This document shows, one piece after another, positions 47,601 to 57,668 of a DNA stretch of 64,000 bases. How positions within the stretch are numbered: position 1 is the stretch's first letter; every line of letters begins with the position of its first letter. The notes below the pieces were generated by a model. It did no database searches, was not told the origin of the DNA, and saw nothing but the letters and a program-made list of their open reading frames with translations. This stretch comes from Antedon mediterranea (taxonomy: Eukaryota; Echinodermata; Crinoidea; Comatulida; Antedonidae). Made by a program: the position numbers and the translations under genes. The DNA lies in NCBI RefSeq assembly GCF_964355755.1, contig NC_092679.1, positions 11,462,932-11,526,931 on the forward strand, written 5' to 3'.

Positions 47601-50600
47601 CAACACTACTTTCCTAATAGGTTACACATCCATTTCAACAACACTACTTTTCTAATAGGTTACACATCCATTTCAACAACACTACTTTCCTAATAGGTTA
47701 CACATCCATTTCAACAACACTACTTTCCTAATAGGTTACACATCCATTTCAACAACACTACTTTCCTAATAGGTTACACATCCATTTCAACAACACTACT
47801 TTCCTAATAGGTTACACATCCATTTCAACAACACTACTTTCCTAATAGGTTACACATCCATTTCAACAACACTACTTTCCTAATAGGTTACACATCCATT
47901 TCAACAACACTACTTTCCTAATAGGTTACACATCCATTTCAACAACACTACTTTCCTAATAGGTTACACATCCATTTCAACAACACTACTTTCCTAATAG
48001 GTTACACATCCATTTTTAGAGTGCATTTACCACTGTTTATACATTCTATAGCCTAATCATAAACATTTGACGATTTTATTTTTGTGAATGAATTTGCGTA
48101 TATCATTGTATTGTACCATTGCCATTCACAGGAGCTTTTAAATTACACAATTCCGTAAAAATGGTCAAAGAAACATTATTAAAAAAAATATGTAAATTGT
48201 CCTTACTACATTATTATTTTAGTAATCATTTTGTATGTATTGTTGTATAAGTTATATGTTCTTTTTAAGGCTTTCTTTAGACGAATATTCGGAAGTGTAG
48301 ACATATTCTGTGATGCTGTCTGTATTTTTGATATTTTGTTTAGTAATCGAGTTGCCTACCTTGAAGAGGGATTAATTGTAAGTATTCTTTTTGAATGAAT
48401 TTATATTGTATTATCAAGAATAGGCTTTTGCCTTGAGATGAAAGCAAGATTAATTCATTTCTGACGTAAGTTTGAGAATTATGTAAATGATGCTGGAGCA
48501 ACAACAATGCTGATGTTAAGATTTGTCTGTAGGATCACATATTTGACGGAAATTTGTCTGAAACAAATTCGAGTGTTTTTGGTAAAATTTGAGTGTCGCT
48601 GCCATTACTAAAATATCCTAAACCTTTCTAAAATTGTCTAAATAAATATTTATTAATTAATATTTGTATGTTTTTTTTAAAGGAGAATCTTTACACGTTA
48701 TCTTCTCTTCTGGTATCTCCACTGATAACATATCGATACCCACTGAATTGTACTGTATGACTATGAAGTAAAATTTTTCTCAATACTTAATTTGTAGGTT
48801 AAGGATCCTAGAAAACTTTCTGCAAATTATCGTAAAAAGCTAAGCTTCAAATTGGATATTTTGGCAGTTATACCACTTGGAACTATAGCGTTATTCATTG
48901 GAGGTAATTCATAAATTATTTACTGCAGTGTTTTTACATAAAATATTGGTTTATCCTCGTTTTATCCCAAGTTTCAACACAATAATTAAGCACATCGGCT
49001 GATAAATGTTGTTCTACAATCTATAGGGCACTTTTTCACTAATGGCCTATTTATTTTTTTTTCTAATTTCAGATATCAAAATAACAGTATTCACATAGTG
49101 GGCCTATTTAAATTAGTTTCTTGCACCAGAATCAATTCATTAATATGCAGTGTTTATAGTAATTATTATTTGTACTGCTCCATATTTGATAGTCGAAAAT
49201 ATATTTTTCATAGCACACGAACTAATAAAAATCTCCATTTTGTGAGCATTTCAGTGGCTAATTAGTGTTTTAGATCCCATTAACGTTACCAAGACGATAT
49301 ATTATTTTTGTAAACATTCACGTTATTTGCATGGCTTTCAAGAATCGATATTGAAAGGTACGGCTTTACATAAAATGACAGTTATGACAAAGAAATGATG
49401 GTAACAAAAAAACCTGTGGTACTACAATTTGTATCTAAATGACTTCATTAGTTTGTAGTTTAGACAGCAACAATTATCTAGAATATTCAAAGAAATTTTA
49501 GTGAATAATTATTAAAAATAGTCTCTATGCAATACAATAATTCATTCCCGACGCGTTGCTTGACTTTATTAACTTTTGGCTTCTAGATTTTGATAAACTT
49601 TGTACTGAAATTTAGCAATATAGTCATACAAATGAATTAATATCATATAAAGAAAATATATATCTTAAATTATATAAGCATGATAAATATATTTGGATGA
49701 CTTATTAATAGTTATTGTGTCCTGTCATTAAAATGGCTGAATTAAAAAATATTTCTATAATAATGTAGGTATATATTTATTTCCATTTTAAAAAAATAAA
49801 TATATTTGTAATAATAAAGAAATAAATCATCGTGTTTCATTTTAGGAGCATCTGATATAGTACATATCCATTTTGACTTAGATAATGGTAAGTAAAAAAA
49901 CAATGTTGTGGGTTGGTAAAAATCGATCTTAAATGTGAATATGCATAAATTAATATGTAATTTTATTACAGATCACATAATAATTCCGTTGCTGCGTTTA
50001 CCTCGTTTACTCAAACTACATTCAATGATATACTTCTTTGACGTCTGTGACAGGTTAGTGTTAATATTATATATATATTATATAATATAATAATAATGAT
50101 GAAGGGCTAGTGTTTACTTTATCGTTTTGATTTAGCTTTTCGCTTTTTATTTTTGTATCTCCATTGAGATCCAGCCACTGATACCCACAGCATTGTCATT
50201 TTTTCAGTAATTTGCCTTTGGATTTATATAATATAAATATATATTATTCATTTTTTGCTACTGTTCTTTTAAAAATAACTAAGGTAATTCACCTTACCAA
50301 TTTAAACTTATAATAATTTGGGTAAATACAATTTAAAATAGTATATTATATAAATGGACAGCTGAAGAAAGTGATATTCCTCTTTAACTGCATTCGAATC
50401 AAATACATTTCGATTGCCACTTTTTTCATCCATCAAATTTAACTTCAATGTCTAAAATAAGCAAAACCTAGTAAAATTAATTCGTTTTTTGGTCTTTTAT
50501 ATGCAACAGATGTTGAAAATTCTCAATAACTTAACACTTTAAAGCTTTAAATAGCAAAGAAATTGCTCAAATATGTTATGTTTTTCTGTATAAATAAACA

Positions 50601-53600
50601 TTAATTTAAATTTTTTAACGAAATACGTTCTACTAAACTATGTTGATCAATCCAGACATGACCTAAGCCCATTAAGAATATTAACATGTCTTACCAGTGC
50701 TCATCTCTACAGCATGTCTTACCAGTGCTCATCTTTACAGCATGTCTTACCAGTGCTAATCTCTACAGTATTCGAACACCGTAAAAGAATAAACTGTACA
50801 CACATTCCTAGCAAATTATGATTACATAAAAACCCCCAAATGCATTTAGAAAAATAGTAGTGAAATAAATAAATGGTTAGAAATATAAACCAATATTTGT
50901 TTTAATTCATAGTCGAACCAGTAATCCAAATCGTCTACGAGCGTTCAAGCTAATTATGTACCTAGGAATTGTAATTCACTGGATTGGATGTGTATACTAC
51001 ATGATATCAGACGTAGGTGTAAATATTTATGCTATAGGATTAGATTTTTGTGATATATGATGTATAGACGGTATGTTCGAAACGTTCATTTGTGAATAAT
51101 CTCATCAATGGTATTAACAATTAAAAAAATGTGCTCTGTTCAAATAGGCATCAGAAAGTGAGAATATCACAGTAAACATCAACTGACTTCTGACAAAATT
51201 TCCCTCTGTAAATCACTAAATTCAACCATTTGATATACCTCAATATACAATTAAGCTTCTACAAATTAAAATTTATTTACCTTTTCTCGATACAAGCACA
51301 TATTGTATAGTGATCTCATATACTTCATGATAGTATAGGAGAAAATGTTAAAAAACATTTTATTAATTGCATCTTCATTCTGCAAATGAAAAAAAAACGA
51401 TATCAACTAAAGGAAATGACGCATTGTCTGATTTCATTTCAGTATGAAGGATTTGGTACGAATAGCTGGGTATATCCTTTGCACGAAGACTGGCAAAACA
51501 CTAACTTTTTAAGGTAGGAACAACTAAATGTATATTTTTTTGTAAAGTAAAATGTGTAACTATCTATACGTTATTTCTAAAGAGTGATTACTTTCAAAGA
51601 AATTTTACATTAAATTGCACACATTATTGACACTTACCATACTTTACTATAAATATATTTGTGATCTGTTATTAGTTTTGACTAAAAGAAATGGTTTATG
51701 TTTTTAATAAATTCATAAAATCAAGGCGGTTATGGTAAGGGTAAATATAAAGTTTCACTGTATTTCGAAATTTTGTTATGATTCTGAACAACAAATCATA
51801 TTTTTCTAGATACTTTGGGAGTACGGAACCTGAACTTTTGTTATAGTGATTAGGTTCACTTTTAGGTTCCTGCCTATTCCCTTAGTTTCTGTGTTTTGTT
51901 TGTTTGTAACTGGTTTTTGGCAATAAATAATAATAATAATAATACCGTAACCATAACTCAAACAATACGATTCAAATAATTAACACTGTTAAAAGGCCTA
52001 GGTAATTTTCGGTTTATCATTATGAGGCTATTGTCTGGGTGTATCTGCGCATGTTTCTACTACATCCCCATTACCATGTCCCGTAGCATCTAGTTAATTA
52101 TTAATATTAATTTTAACTATTACTATGATTTCTTTGTGGTCTTATTCTCTTCTCTTCTTATTGTAATGACAACCTTAAATACAAACTACTTCGTGTATCA
52201 ACACAATGGCAAAAATTAATTATGATATAATATCAGTACAAAAATTACATAGACATTATGAAAATCTTAAACACCACAATTCTATTTTTCAGAAAGTATA
52301 TCACCTGTGTATACTGGTCAATAATGACCGTCACAACAATAGGAGAAACAGAGTGTCCAGATACTGACATTGTAAGTTGATAAACTACCAACAACTTGGT
52401 ACCTTTTCATTTTATTATTTTTGTATCTCTACAGCAAGTATATTCGATCGATGTTTTGGTCAATTGTTACTCTGACTACTATTGGTGGCACAAATTCTCC
52501 GATAACAAAACTTGTGAGTAATAGTATGGTATATCGCGGGACGCATACTTTATATTTTGGAGAACAAAACATATTACTGTATCGGATTGAGTTTGTAACC
52601 AAGGGATAACGTAACCTTAAACACAAGCTCCCATCAAATTATATTCTTTTTAAATTTTTTTTTTGAAATTTCATTTGAATTTTTATTTTCATTGATTAGG
52701 CGCGCCTACATTAATAAAATATTAATAGGAACAATTATTCATCATTATGGATTAATATAGTAATCAAATAAACGATATACTATATGAATAAAATAAGTTA
52801 ATAATACAGTTGTATACATTAATAGCGAATTTTGGTAGTTTATCTTTTTGAATTTTGAATAATATATTATAATATTATGATCACTAATGATCATTATTTA
52901 TTATTAGGTCTTTGTATGAATCATCCGCGACAATGCAATTTAATTCTGATGTTTAAAATCATGTGTAATTTTACAGGAATATGTGTTTACTGGTGGAACT
53001 TACTTGATTGGTGTGTTCCTCTTTGCTGCTGTTGTTGGAAACGTTGGAGATGTAATCAGCAACATGAATGCCGCCAGACAAGAATTTGTAACCAAGTTAG
53101 TATTTAATTAAATGGTAGACCCATTTTCATATTGGTGTCGATTCCATACCACCATCCCATATCATGATGTCATATACATTTTGGTACTGTCTACGAACGT
53201 TTGTTGTCAAGCTTCTTTCAACTACTGTATTAAGGGTAAATCCCCGATCAATTAAATTTATATCGAAAAAGGAGTTTCGTAAACTCACTAATTGTGTGTT
53301 CTGTTTATAATTAAAAAAAAAGAGATGTCTGACAATGTTGTGATGGCAAACCACACCTACACAGCCTATCGACATTTAAGTTAAGAACGGCGGTGTTTTG
53401 TTTTGCCGACAGATATATCATCAATTACTTTAGTTAGATTTGTTTGTCATTGTCTAATTATTCTGATGAATAACCATCGGGTGTGAATAAATAGAACATT
53501 GTTTTCAGGATGGATTCGCTAAAATTTTACATGAATCATCGAAAGGTTCCCGAGGATCTACAAAGCCGAGTAAAGAAATGGTCTGAATACGCCTGGACAA

Positions 53601-56600
53601 GGTAGGCATAGAATGAGTTCTCATGTTCCCTAGTTTGCTTATTGCCTTTACCAAGAAGGTTCTAAAATCACATCGGCTTATGTGTGCACGGAACGTTAGT
53701 ACACAGTGCAGTGAGTTTAATCTGCAATATGTTTTCTTATTTAGAACTCAGGCCCTGGACGACCAATGCTTCTTAGATATTCTGCCTCCTAGGCTGCGCT
53801 CCGAAATAGCTAAACATGTTCATCTTGAAACATTGAAGAAGGTAATTTTTTCCCCACATAATTTCCAAAAAATAAAAGAAACGAGTGTGTCCACATTTAG
53901 TATAAAAGGTAGAACAAGACTATTTCAGCCCACTAAGACGCAACACAAGCACAACGCAAACGAGTTGATTATTGGCAAGCAAACGATTCCAATAATGTAT
54001 CGATTGTGATTAGAAAAATGGCTTGTGTTCCCATGCATCGTTGCGTTGATTTCTAAGCCTAGTGGGAACCAAAAATTACTGATTGCAAAAAGCATGTTTG
54101 TCTAATATTTGGGAGACACGCCCTTTGATGATTCTTTTTTTATGTTTCATTGAAAAGGAAAATAGTTAATGCAGTACCTGTGATTTACTTTATCCTTAAT
54201 GTTATTAAAGGTAAAAATATTTGAAGATTGTGAGCAGGGTCTACTCTGTGAGCTCGTACTCAAGCTACGCTCTCAAATATACCCACCTAGCGACTACATC
54301 TGTAGGAAGGGAGAAATTGGCCGTGAAATGTATATTATTAATCATGGGCGTGTTTCAGTAAGTTTTCTTTAGAGCAGCCTACATTATTAATTAAAAATTA
54401 TTTCAGATGAAAACAAAATGGTACGGTAAGTCACATACATTTACAGATGTATGGTACAATTTTGATAAATTAGTTGCCTAAACATTAAGTTATAATTACC
54501 GGTACTACCATAACTACCATAATTATTAATTAATAATATCCTGAATCTTTGAATGCCTAATGCTGTGAAACCTCTAAACGCTGTGCATATTATTACCCTG
54601 GTCATTTTTGGATTAAACATACTCCTATAATACAGATATTAATCAGCGCAAAGTTCCCATTTGTACATTTCTTGTGACTAGCGTTGGATTCGAACCCATG
54701 AGCCAACAAACTGCGCCACACGCCCTTAAAATGCCTATACGAGTGCCCCTAATGTATCGCCAGTACTTTTGAAAACTAACTGTAGGTCATGATCCAAGAT
54801 AAAGACACTGGTCAGAATGTAGTGGTAGCAACATTGCGAGAAGGTAACTACTTTGGAGAAATTAGTCTGCTGAAATTAGACGAAGGACAGAACAGGCGAA
54901 CGGCAGATGTGGTGTCAGTCGGTTACTCAGAGCTTTTGTGTTTGTCTAAGAAAGATCTAATGATGGTAAAGTGTACAGTAATTGTAGTTTAAAATCTTGT
55001 TTTAACAGATAATACACATATTACGAATATAGGATAGACATAATGTAACATTTAGAAAATCCATAATTCATTCGTTGAACCTTCTCGGTGGTAACATTAC
55101 ATAAAACGTATCCTTATATCGTGCCATGTATTATTTGCTACTATCTATTGAAGCTATTATTATACGTTCAGCCCTTTGTAAATATTTTTGTTCGACTGGT
55201 CTGGTTATATCAAAATCCAACTTCTAGTGTGTGTCGTCTAATAGGCCTAATTGCTTTACTTCGAGACGAAATTCGGTCTTTTGTAATGTACCACAACTTT
55301 TATTCATTCATTGCTTGATTGTTCATACATAATAATAATAATTCTTAAAAGTCCCAACCTTTGTTATTTGATTCAAGATATAAATGGCGGAATAGTTTTA
55401 AATACAACTTTAGAACACGCCTCATATCTTTCAAATCAAAAATATTCTATAGGCCTACAAATACAAAACATTCATTATTTATTTAAAGAAGGCCTAATAT
55501 ATTTTCAAAATTTTGATATTTAAAAAGGACATAATATAGCATTATGTATTAATATAAAACATAATGTATACATACATTAATTAATTGATATTTGTATTTT
55601 CTCCTGTTAGGCTTTGGTCGAATACCCGGATGCAAAAAAAGTGTTGGAAAAGCATGGCAGAGATAGGATGGAAAAGAACAAAGAAGCCACGTAATAATCT
55701 TATTACTATCATCAACACTATTATTTCAATTTACATATTTTTATGATAATTATAAAATCCTAATTTTCAAATCAAATACTAAATATAGGTATGTATAATT
55801 ACTCTCGACTATGTAAGTATACGGGATTAACCAAATTACAATTATTATTTAGGTCCTAATCACATCTTAATCTGTATACAGTATAGGCACAATATATGCT
55901 ACTTCTTAAGAATAAAGATGACCAACCTACTATGAAATATCAAGGCCTGAACCTAATTTTAAAAATAATTAAAATGATACAAAGATGAAATCCTGTATCA
56001 CAGAATATGATACTGTAAAACATTAAAAGATAAATTACAGAAAAACATAATGATGTTTTAATGCAAAAAATCTATTTGAATATGCCTACAGTTACAAATT
56101 ATTATTTTTATAATGTCTTATTTGCCACTATAAAGATTGCAAAGAAGAAAATCAGACGCAAATTTAGTTGTTCAAGAAAATGCAGACGATCGATCAAAAG
56201 ATCCAAGAGCTCTGATTGCCAAACAGCAGACAACTGCAGAAATATTGAGATCAGCAATACAAGGTGATTAGCAATTAACAACAAGCTGCTGTTCAGCTTT
56301 AGAAATGTGTCATTATTAAAAGTATTATATATAAAATATAATTTGTTTTAATGCCAGTGTGTTGGTAAGTTTAGTTAATAAAATACCAACATTTTGTTTT
56401 ACTTAGGAAAAGAAATGACAGAACTTCGACATATTATCCACGAATTGAGATCATTTGACAGCATGGTAATTTATTAGATTTTCTTATTAGTAAATAAAAA
56501 TGTCTATGCTTTAATTTATACTGTAGGGTTTTAGAAGCAATGTTTATCTAAAATATACAGAGCAAACAAGATTGAACAAAACGTGTTTTTTTTGTAAACG

Positions 56601-57668
56601 ATCCTAAAAACACACACACTGTCGTGGACAGACGTAATGGCGCCGTAGTTGGCTGCCGATGAAACGATGGGACCCTTAGGCCTATAGGGGAGAAGAATGT
56701 TGTTGAAAAGGTGTAACATCTTAGTCCACCACAGCGCGTTGGATCACTTGTTGCTGGAATTGGCGCTTTACAAATTCGAATATATTATATATTATTATAT
56801 CCTGACAGAGTAATAGTCCGATTAAATAAAATGATAATTAATATTATTTTTAACACATAAAGTACACACAATTGAATCTTAATCAAGAATAATAAAAATT
56901 GTTTTTACTTACAATTTCATTTTTTAGAGTACAAAAGATAAAATTGATCAGCTATCTCTCAAGGTAAATGTTATGACATATTTAAGTTAAGCACAAGCAC
57001 CTGTTATGATGTTAATATTCAAATTATATAAGGACCTAGGTTGTTTTTTTGGCAATCATTTTATACACACATACATTTTATTAATTTATTATCGATGTGA
57101 TTTGAATTGGTTTGACTTGTTTTGCTTTTTTAAGTGTGATCAGTTAAAAACAAAACTGACAAAGCGTAACATAGATCTACGACGAGCGTTGATGAGAGTA
57201 TCGGAACTTGAGAATAAAGTTAACAGCAACTTTAGTAGTTCTCGACAAAGATCATCGCAGAGATTTCAAGAACTTCAACAATATCGTTATTTTAATAACA
57301 GAAAAAGGAAGTCTAGCAGTGGAGAGGAATCTTTTAAATACGAAGAAAGTAATAATATCCCATCGAACAAATCGCAAATAAGAAGAAAGTCAAAACGACA
57401 TACCGGTATAAAAGTTCAAAGTAAGCAACAAAAACTCAAAATTAGAAATATTATTATACCGGGTATCTCTATTAATGGAGAACTACAAGAGGAAGCAAGA
57501 GAGTTTGTTTTAGAAGTGGAAGCTGATGAACTGAAAATGTCAGATACATCGGAGGAGCTCAATGAACTCCCTCTATCTGGTGCTTTGCTCTCGGTTAGTA
57601 ACTTGGAATTAGAAGCCAAAGGGGCAGAATCTGACATGTGCTTTAGTGACAGTTGGGAAAGTGACTGA
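44575..57668 (+). CDS. CNGA: Cyclic nucleotide-gated cation channel, alpha type (21 coding exons per transcript)
   Basis: join(44575..44676, 45147..45191, 45286..45348, 45547..45624, 48270..48377, 48798..48903, 49846..49887, 49972..50053, 50913..51012, 51443..51513, 52293..52371, 52977..53095, 53509..53601, 53745..53841, 54211..54357, 54786..54965, 55611..55690, 56145..56263, 56407..56465, 56928..56963, 57135..57668) = 2340 nt, 779 aa. Order: basic/acidic N-terminus, S1 (71-96), S2 (exon 5), S3 (exon 6), S4 with RLPRLLKLH (exon 8), S5 (exon 9), pore (exons 10-11), S6 (exon 12), C-linker (exons 12-14), cNMP-binding domain (396-530) and a C-terminal coiled coil with a charged tail. The phosphate-binding cassette is FGEISLL with R482-T483, as in cGMP/cAMP-gated channels. 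Filter TTIGET (E284) is alpha-type. Known family role: tetrameric plasma-membrane cation channel opened by cGMP/cAMP in sensory cells or sperm. Exon 11 has an alternative copy at 52435..52513. Confidence 0.96.
45147..45191 (+). CDS. CNGA: CNGA coding exon 2
   Basis: 15 codons ([15 protein letters not shown]), acceptor ACTACTACAG, donor GTAAGT, phase 0 on both sides. Confidence 0.85.
45286..45348 (+). CDS. CNGA: CNGA coding exon 3 (pre-S1)
   Basis: 21 codons including [11 protein letters not shown], matching the CNG pre-S1 pattern 'P-x-G-D-x-x-x-x-W'. Donor GTAAGA. Confidence 0.88.
45547..45624 (+). CDS. CNGA: CNGA coding exon 4 (S1)
   Basis: 26 codons, hydrophobic S1 with the family's VxYNxW-like pattern ([14 protein letters not shown]). 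Acceptor TCTTTCTCAAAG; the donor is weak (GAG|GTTTGT) and opens onto the minisatellite intron. Confidence 0.88.
46076..48016. repeat. 38-bp minisatellite, about 51 copies
   Basis: The unit AACAACACTACTTTCCTAAT + AGGTTACACATCCATTTC is repeated head to tail with very few variants (CCTATAGG deletions at about 46513 and 46665, ATTTTAACAAC, CTTTTCTAAT). It fills most of CNGA intron 4 between the S1 and S2 exons. Every unit contains a pyrimidine-rich TACTTTCCTAATAG|G that looks like a weak splice acceptor. Confidence 0.98.
48270..48377 (+). CDS. CNGA: CNGA coding exon 5 (S2)
   Basis: 36 codons with S2 ([14 protein letters not shown]) and VAYLEEGLI, the conserved entry to the S2-S3 loop. Acceptor TTCTTTTTAAG, donor GTAAGT. 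Confidence 0.93.
48798..48903 (+). CDS. CNGA: CNGA coding exon 6 (S3)
   Basis: Encodes [11 protein letters not shown] (conserved CNG S2-S3 loop) and S3 ([17 protein letters not shown]). Ends in phase 1. Confidence 0.94.
49846..49887 (+). CDS. CNGA: CNGA coding exon 7 (S3-S4 loop)
   Basis: 42-nt micro-exon in phase 1-1 ([13 protein letters not shown]) with acceptor GTTTCATTTTAG and donor GTAAGT. Skipping it would keep the frame. Confidence 0.85.
49972..50053 (+). CDS. CNGA: CNGA coding exon 8 (S4)
   Basis: Encodes the S4 segment [18 protein letters not shown], with fewer evenly spaced basic residues than voltage-gated K channels, as is usual for CNG channels. Donor GTTAGT. Confidence 0.93.
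50685..50768. repeat. Three tandem copies of a 28-bp unit
   Basis: CATGTCTTACCAGTGCTCAT + CTCTACAG repeated at 50685, 50713 and 50741 with two substitutions. It lies in CNGA intron 8, about 145 bp before exon 9. Each unit ends in an acceptor-like CATCTCTACAG. Confidence 0.92.
50913..51012 (+). CDS. CNGA: CNGA coding exon 9 (S5)
   Basis: Encodes [17 protein letters not shown] and [14 protein letters not shown], matching the CNG TNYPNxFR...HWNACxYY pattern of S5. Confidence 0.94.
51443..51513 (+). CDS. CNGA: CNGA coding exon 10 (S5-P turret)
   Basis: Encodes [19 protein letters not shown], matching the CNG 'GFGxDTWVYP' turret. Acceptor ATTTCATTTCAG. Ends in phase 2, which both versions of exon 11 fit. 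Confidence 0.94.
51840..51952 (+). mobile_element. Possible retroelement 3' tail
   Basis: TTAGGTTCCTGCCTATTCCC ... GTTTGTAACTGG is followed by GGCAATAAA and a (TAA)n tract. The order fits a truncated non-LTR element tail in CNGA intron 10. Family unknown. Confidence 0.35.
52293..52371 (+). CDS. CNGA: CNGA exon 11A: pore helix and filter, TIGE version
   Basis: 79 nt, phase 2 in, phase 0 out. Encodes [19 protein letters not shown]. Glu284 is at the position of the alpha-subunit filter glutamate that controls divalent binding. Acceptor CTATTTTTCAG, donor ATT|GTAAGT. The following residues EYVF come from exon 12, as in CNGA proteins. Confidence 0.95.
52435..52513 (+). CDS. CNGA: CNGA exon 11B: alternative pore exon, TIGG version
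   Basis: 79 nt, same phase and length as exon 11A, only 63 nt further on. Encodes [20 protein letters not shown], 14 of 26 residues identical to 11A. Gly replaces the filter Glu, as in CNGB-type subunits. Acceptor TATCTCTACAG, donor CTT|GTGAGT, no stop in frame. Use of both exons (158 nt) or of neither breaks the frame, so the two behave as mutually exclusive exons. Confidence 0.9.
52977..53095 (+). CDS. CNGA: CNGA coding exon 12 (S6 and start of C-linker)
   Basis: Encodes [37 protein letters not shown]: the S6 gate and the highly conserved ISNMNAAR motif. Donor is in phase 2 (AA|GTTAGT). Confidence 0.96.
53509..53601 (+). CDS. CNGA: CNGA coding exon 13 (C-linker)
   Basis: Encodes [29 protein letters not shown], the C-linker helices A'-B'. 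Acceptor TGTTTTCAG. Confidence 0.95.
53745..53841 (+). CDS. CNGA: CNGA coding exon 14 (C-linker)
   Basis: Encodes [20 protein letters not shown], matching the CNG LPxKLRAEIAxxVHLxTL block. Donor GTAATT. Confidence 0.95.
54211..54357 (+). CDS. CNGA: CNGA coding exon 15 (cNMP-binding domain, first half)
   Basis: 49 codons, from [19 protein letters not shown] to [16 protein letters not shown]. Near-canonical alpha-type sequence. Acceptor TTATTAAAG, donor GTAAGT, phase 0. Confidence 0.96.
54672..54727 (-). mobile_element. tRNA-derived SINE fragment
   Basis: On the minus strand, an A-box-like TGGCGCAGTTTG (54707-54718) is followed closely by the B box GGGTTCGAATCCAAC (54683-54697). The spacing is too short and the arms do not pair as a tRNA, so this is more likely a degenerate SINE head within CNGA intron 15. 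Confidence 0.4.
54786..54965 (+). CDS. CNGA: CNGA coding exon 16 (phosphate-binding cassette)
   Basis: 60 codons. Contains [20 protein letters not shown], with the Arg that binds the cyclic phosphate and the Thr associated with cGMP preference, then [16 protein letters not shown]. Confidence 0.97.
55611..55690 (+). CDS. CNGA: CNGA coding exon 17 (C-helix of the binding domain)
   Basis: Encodes [20 protein letters not shown], matching the conserved EYPDAK C-helix. Acceptor TTCTCCTGTTAG, ends in phase 2. Confidence 0.96.
56145..56263 (+). CDS. CNGA: CNGA coding exon 18
   Basis: Phase 2 in, phase 1 out, fully open; Asp/Gln-rich ([20 protein letters not shown]). Two AG acceptors 9 nt apart (exon start 56136 or 56145) both keep the frame, adding or omitting three residues. 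Confidence 0.8.
56407..56465 (+). CDS. CNGA: CNGA coding exon 19
   Basis: 19 full codons ([18 protein letters not shown]), amphipathic and coiled-coil-like. Acceptor TTTTACTTAG, donor GTAATT. Confidence 0.82.
56928..56963 (+). CDS. CNGA: CNGA coding exon 20 (micro-exon)
   Basis: 36 nt, 12 codons ([12 protein letters not shown]), phase 0 on both sides; skipping it would keep the frame. Acceptor TTTCATTTTTTAG, donor GTAAAT. Confidence 0.78.
57135..57668 (+). CDS. CNGA: CNGA coding exon 21 (C-terminal tail)
   Basis: 177 codons plus stop (TGA at 57666). Begins with a heptad-like stretch ([26 protein letters not shown]) that with exons 19-20 forms a predicted coiled coil, as in the CNGA leucine-zipper region. 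Then comes a Ser/Arg/Lys-rich part and an acidic end ([11 protein letters not shown]). The frame is open upstream of 57135, but the phase-0 acceptor TTTGCTTTTTTAAG sets the boundary. Confidence 0.88.
   Translation, partial: CDQLKTKLTKRNIDLRRALMRVSELENKVNSNFSSSRQRSSQRFQELQQYRYFNNRKRKSSSGEESFKYEESNNIPSNKSQIRRKSKRHTGIKVQSKQQKLKIRNIIIPGISINGELQEEAREFVLEVEADELKMSDTSEELNELPLSGALLSVSNLELEAKGAESDMCFSDSWESD

Noticed and set aside
46076-48016. CRISPR-like array
   Set aside because: Repeats are contiguous with no unique spacers, inside an animal intron; it is a minisatellite.
52877-53107. Plus-strand 76-codon ORF over CNG exon 12
   Set aside because: Out-of-frame reading of exon 12; it corresponds only to the frameshifted product if both pore exons were joined.
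54672-54727. Functional tRNA gene
   Set aside because: A and B boxes are too close and no cloverleaf can be formed.
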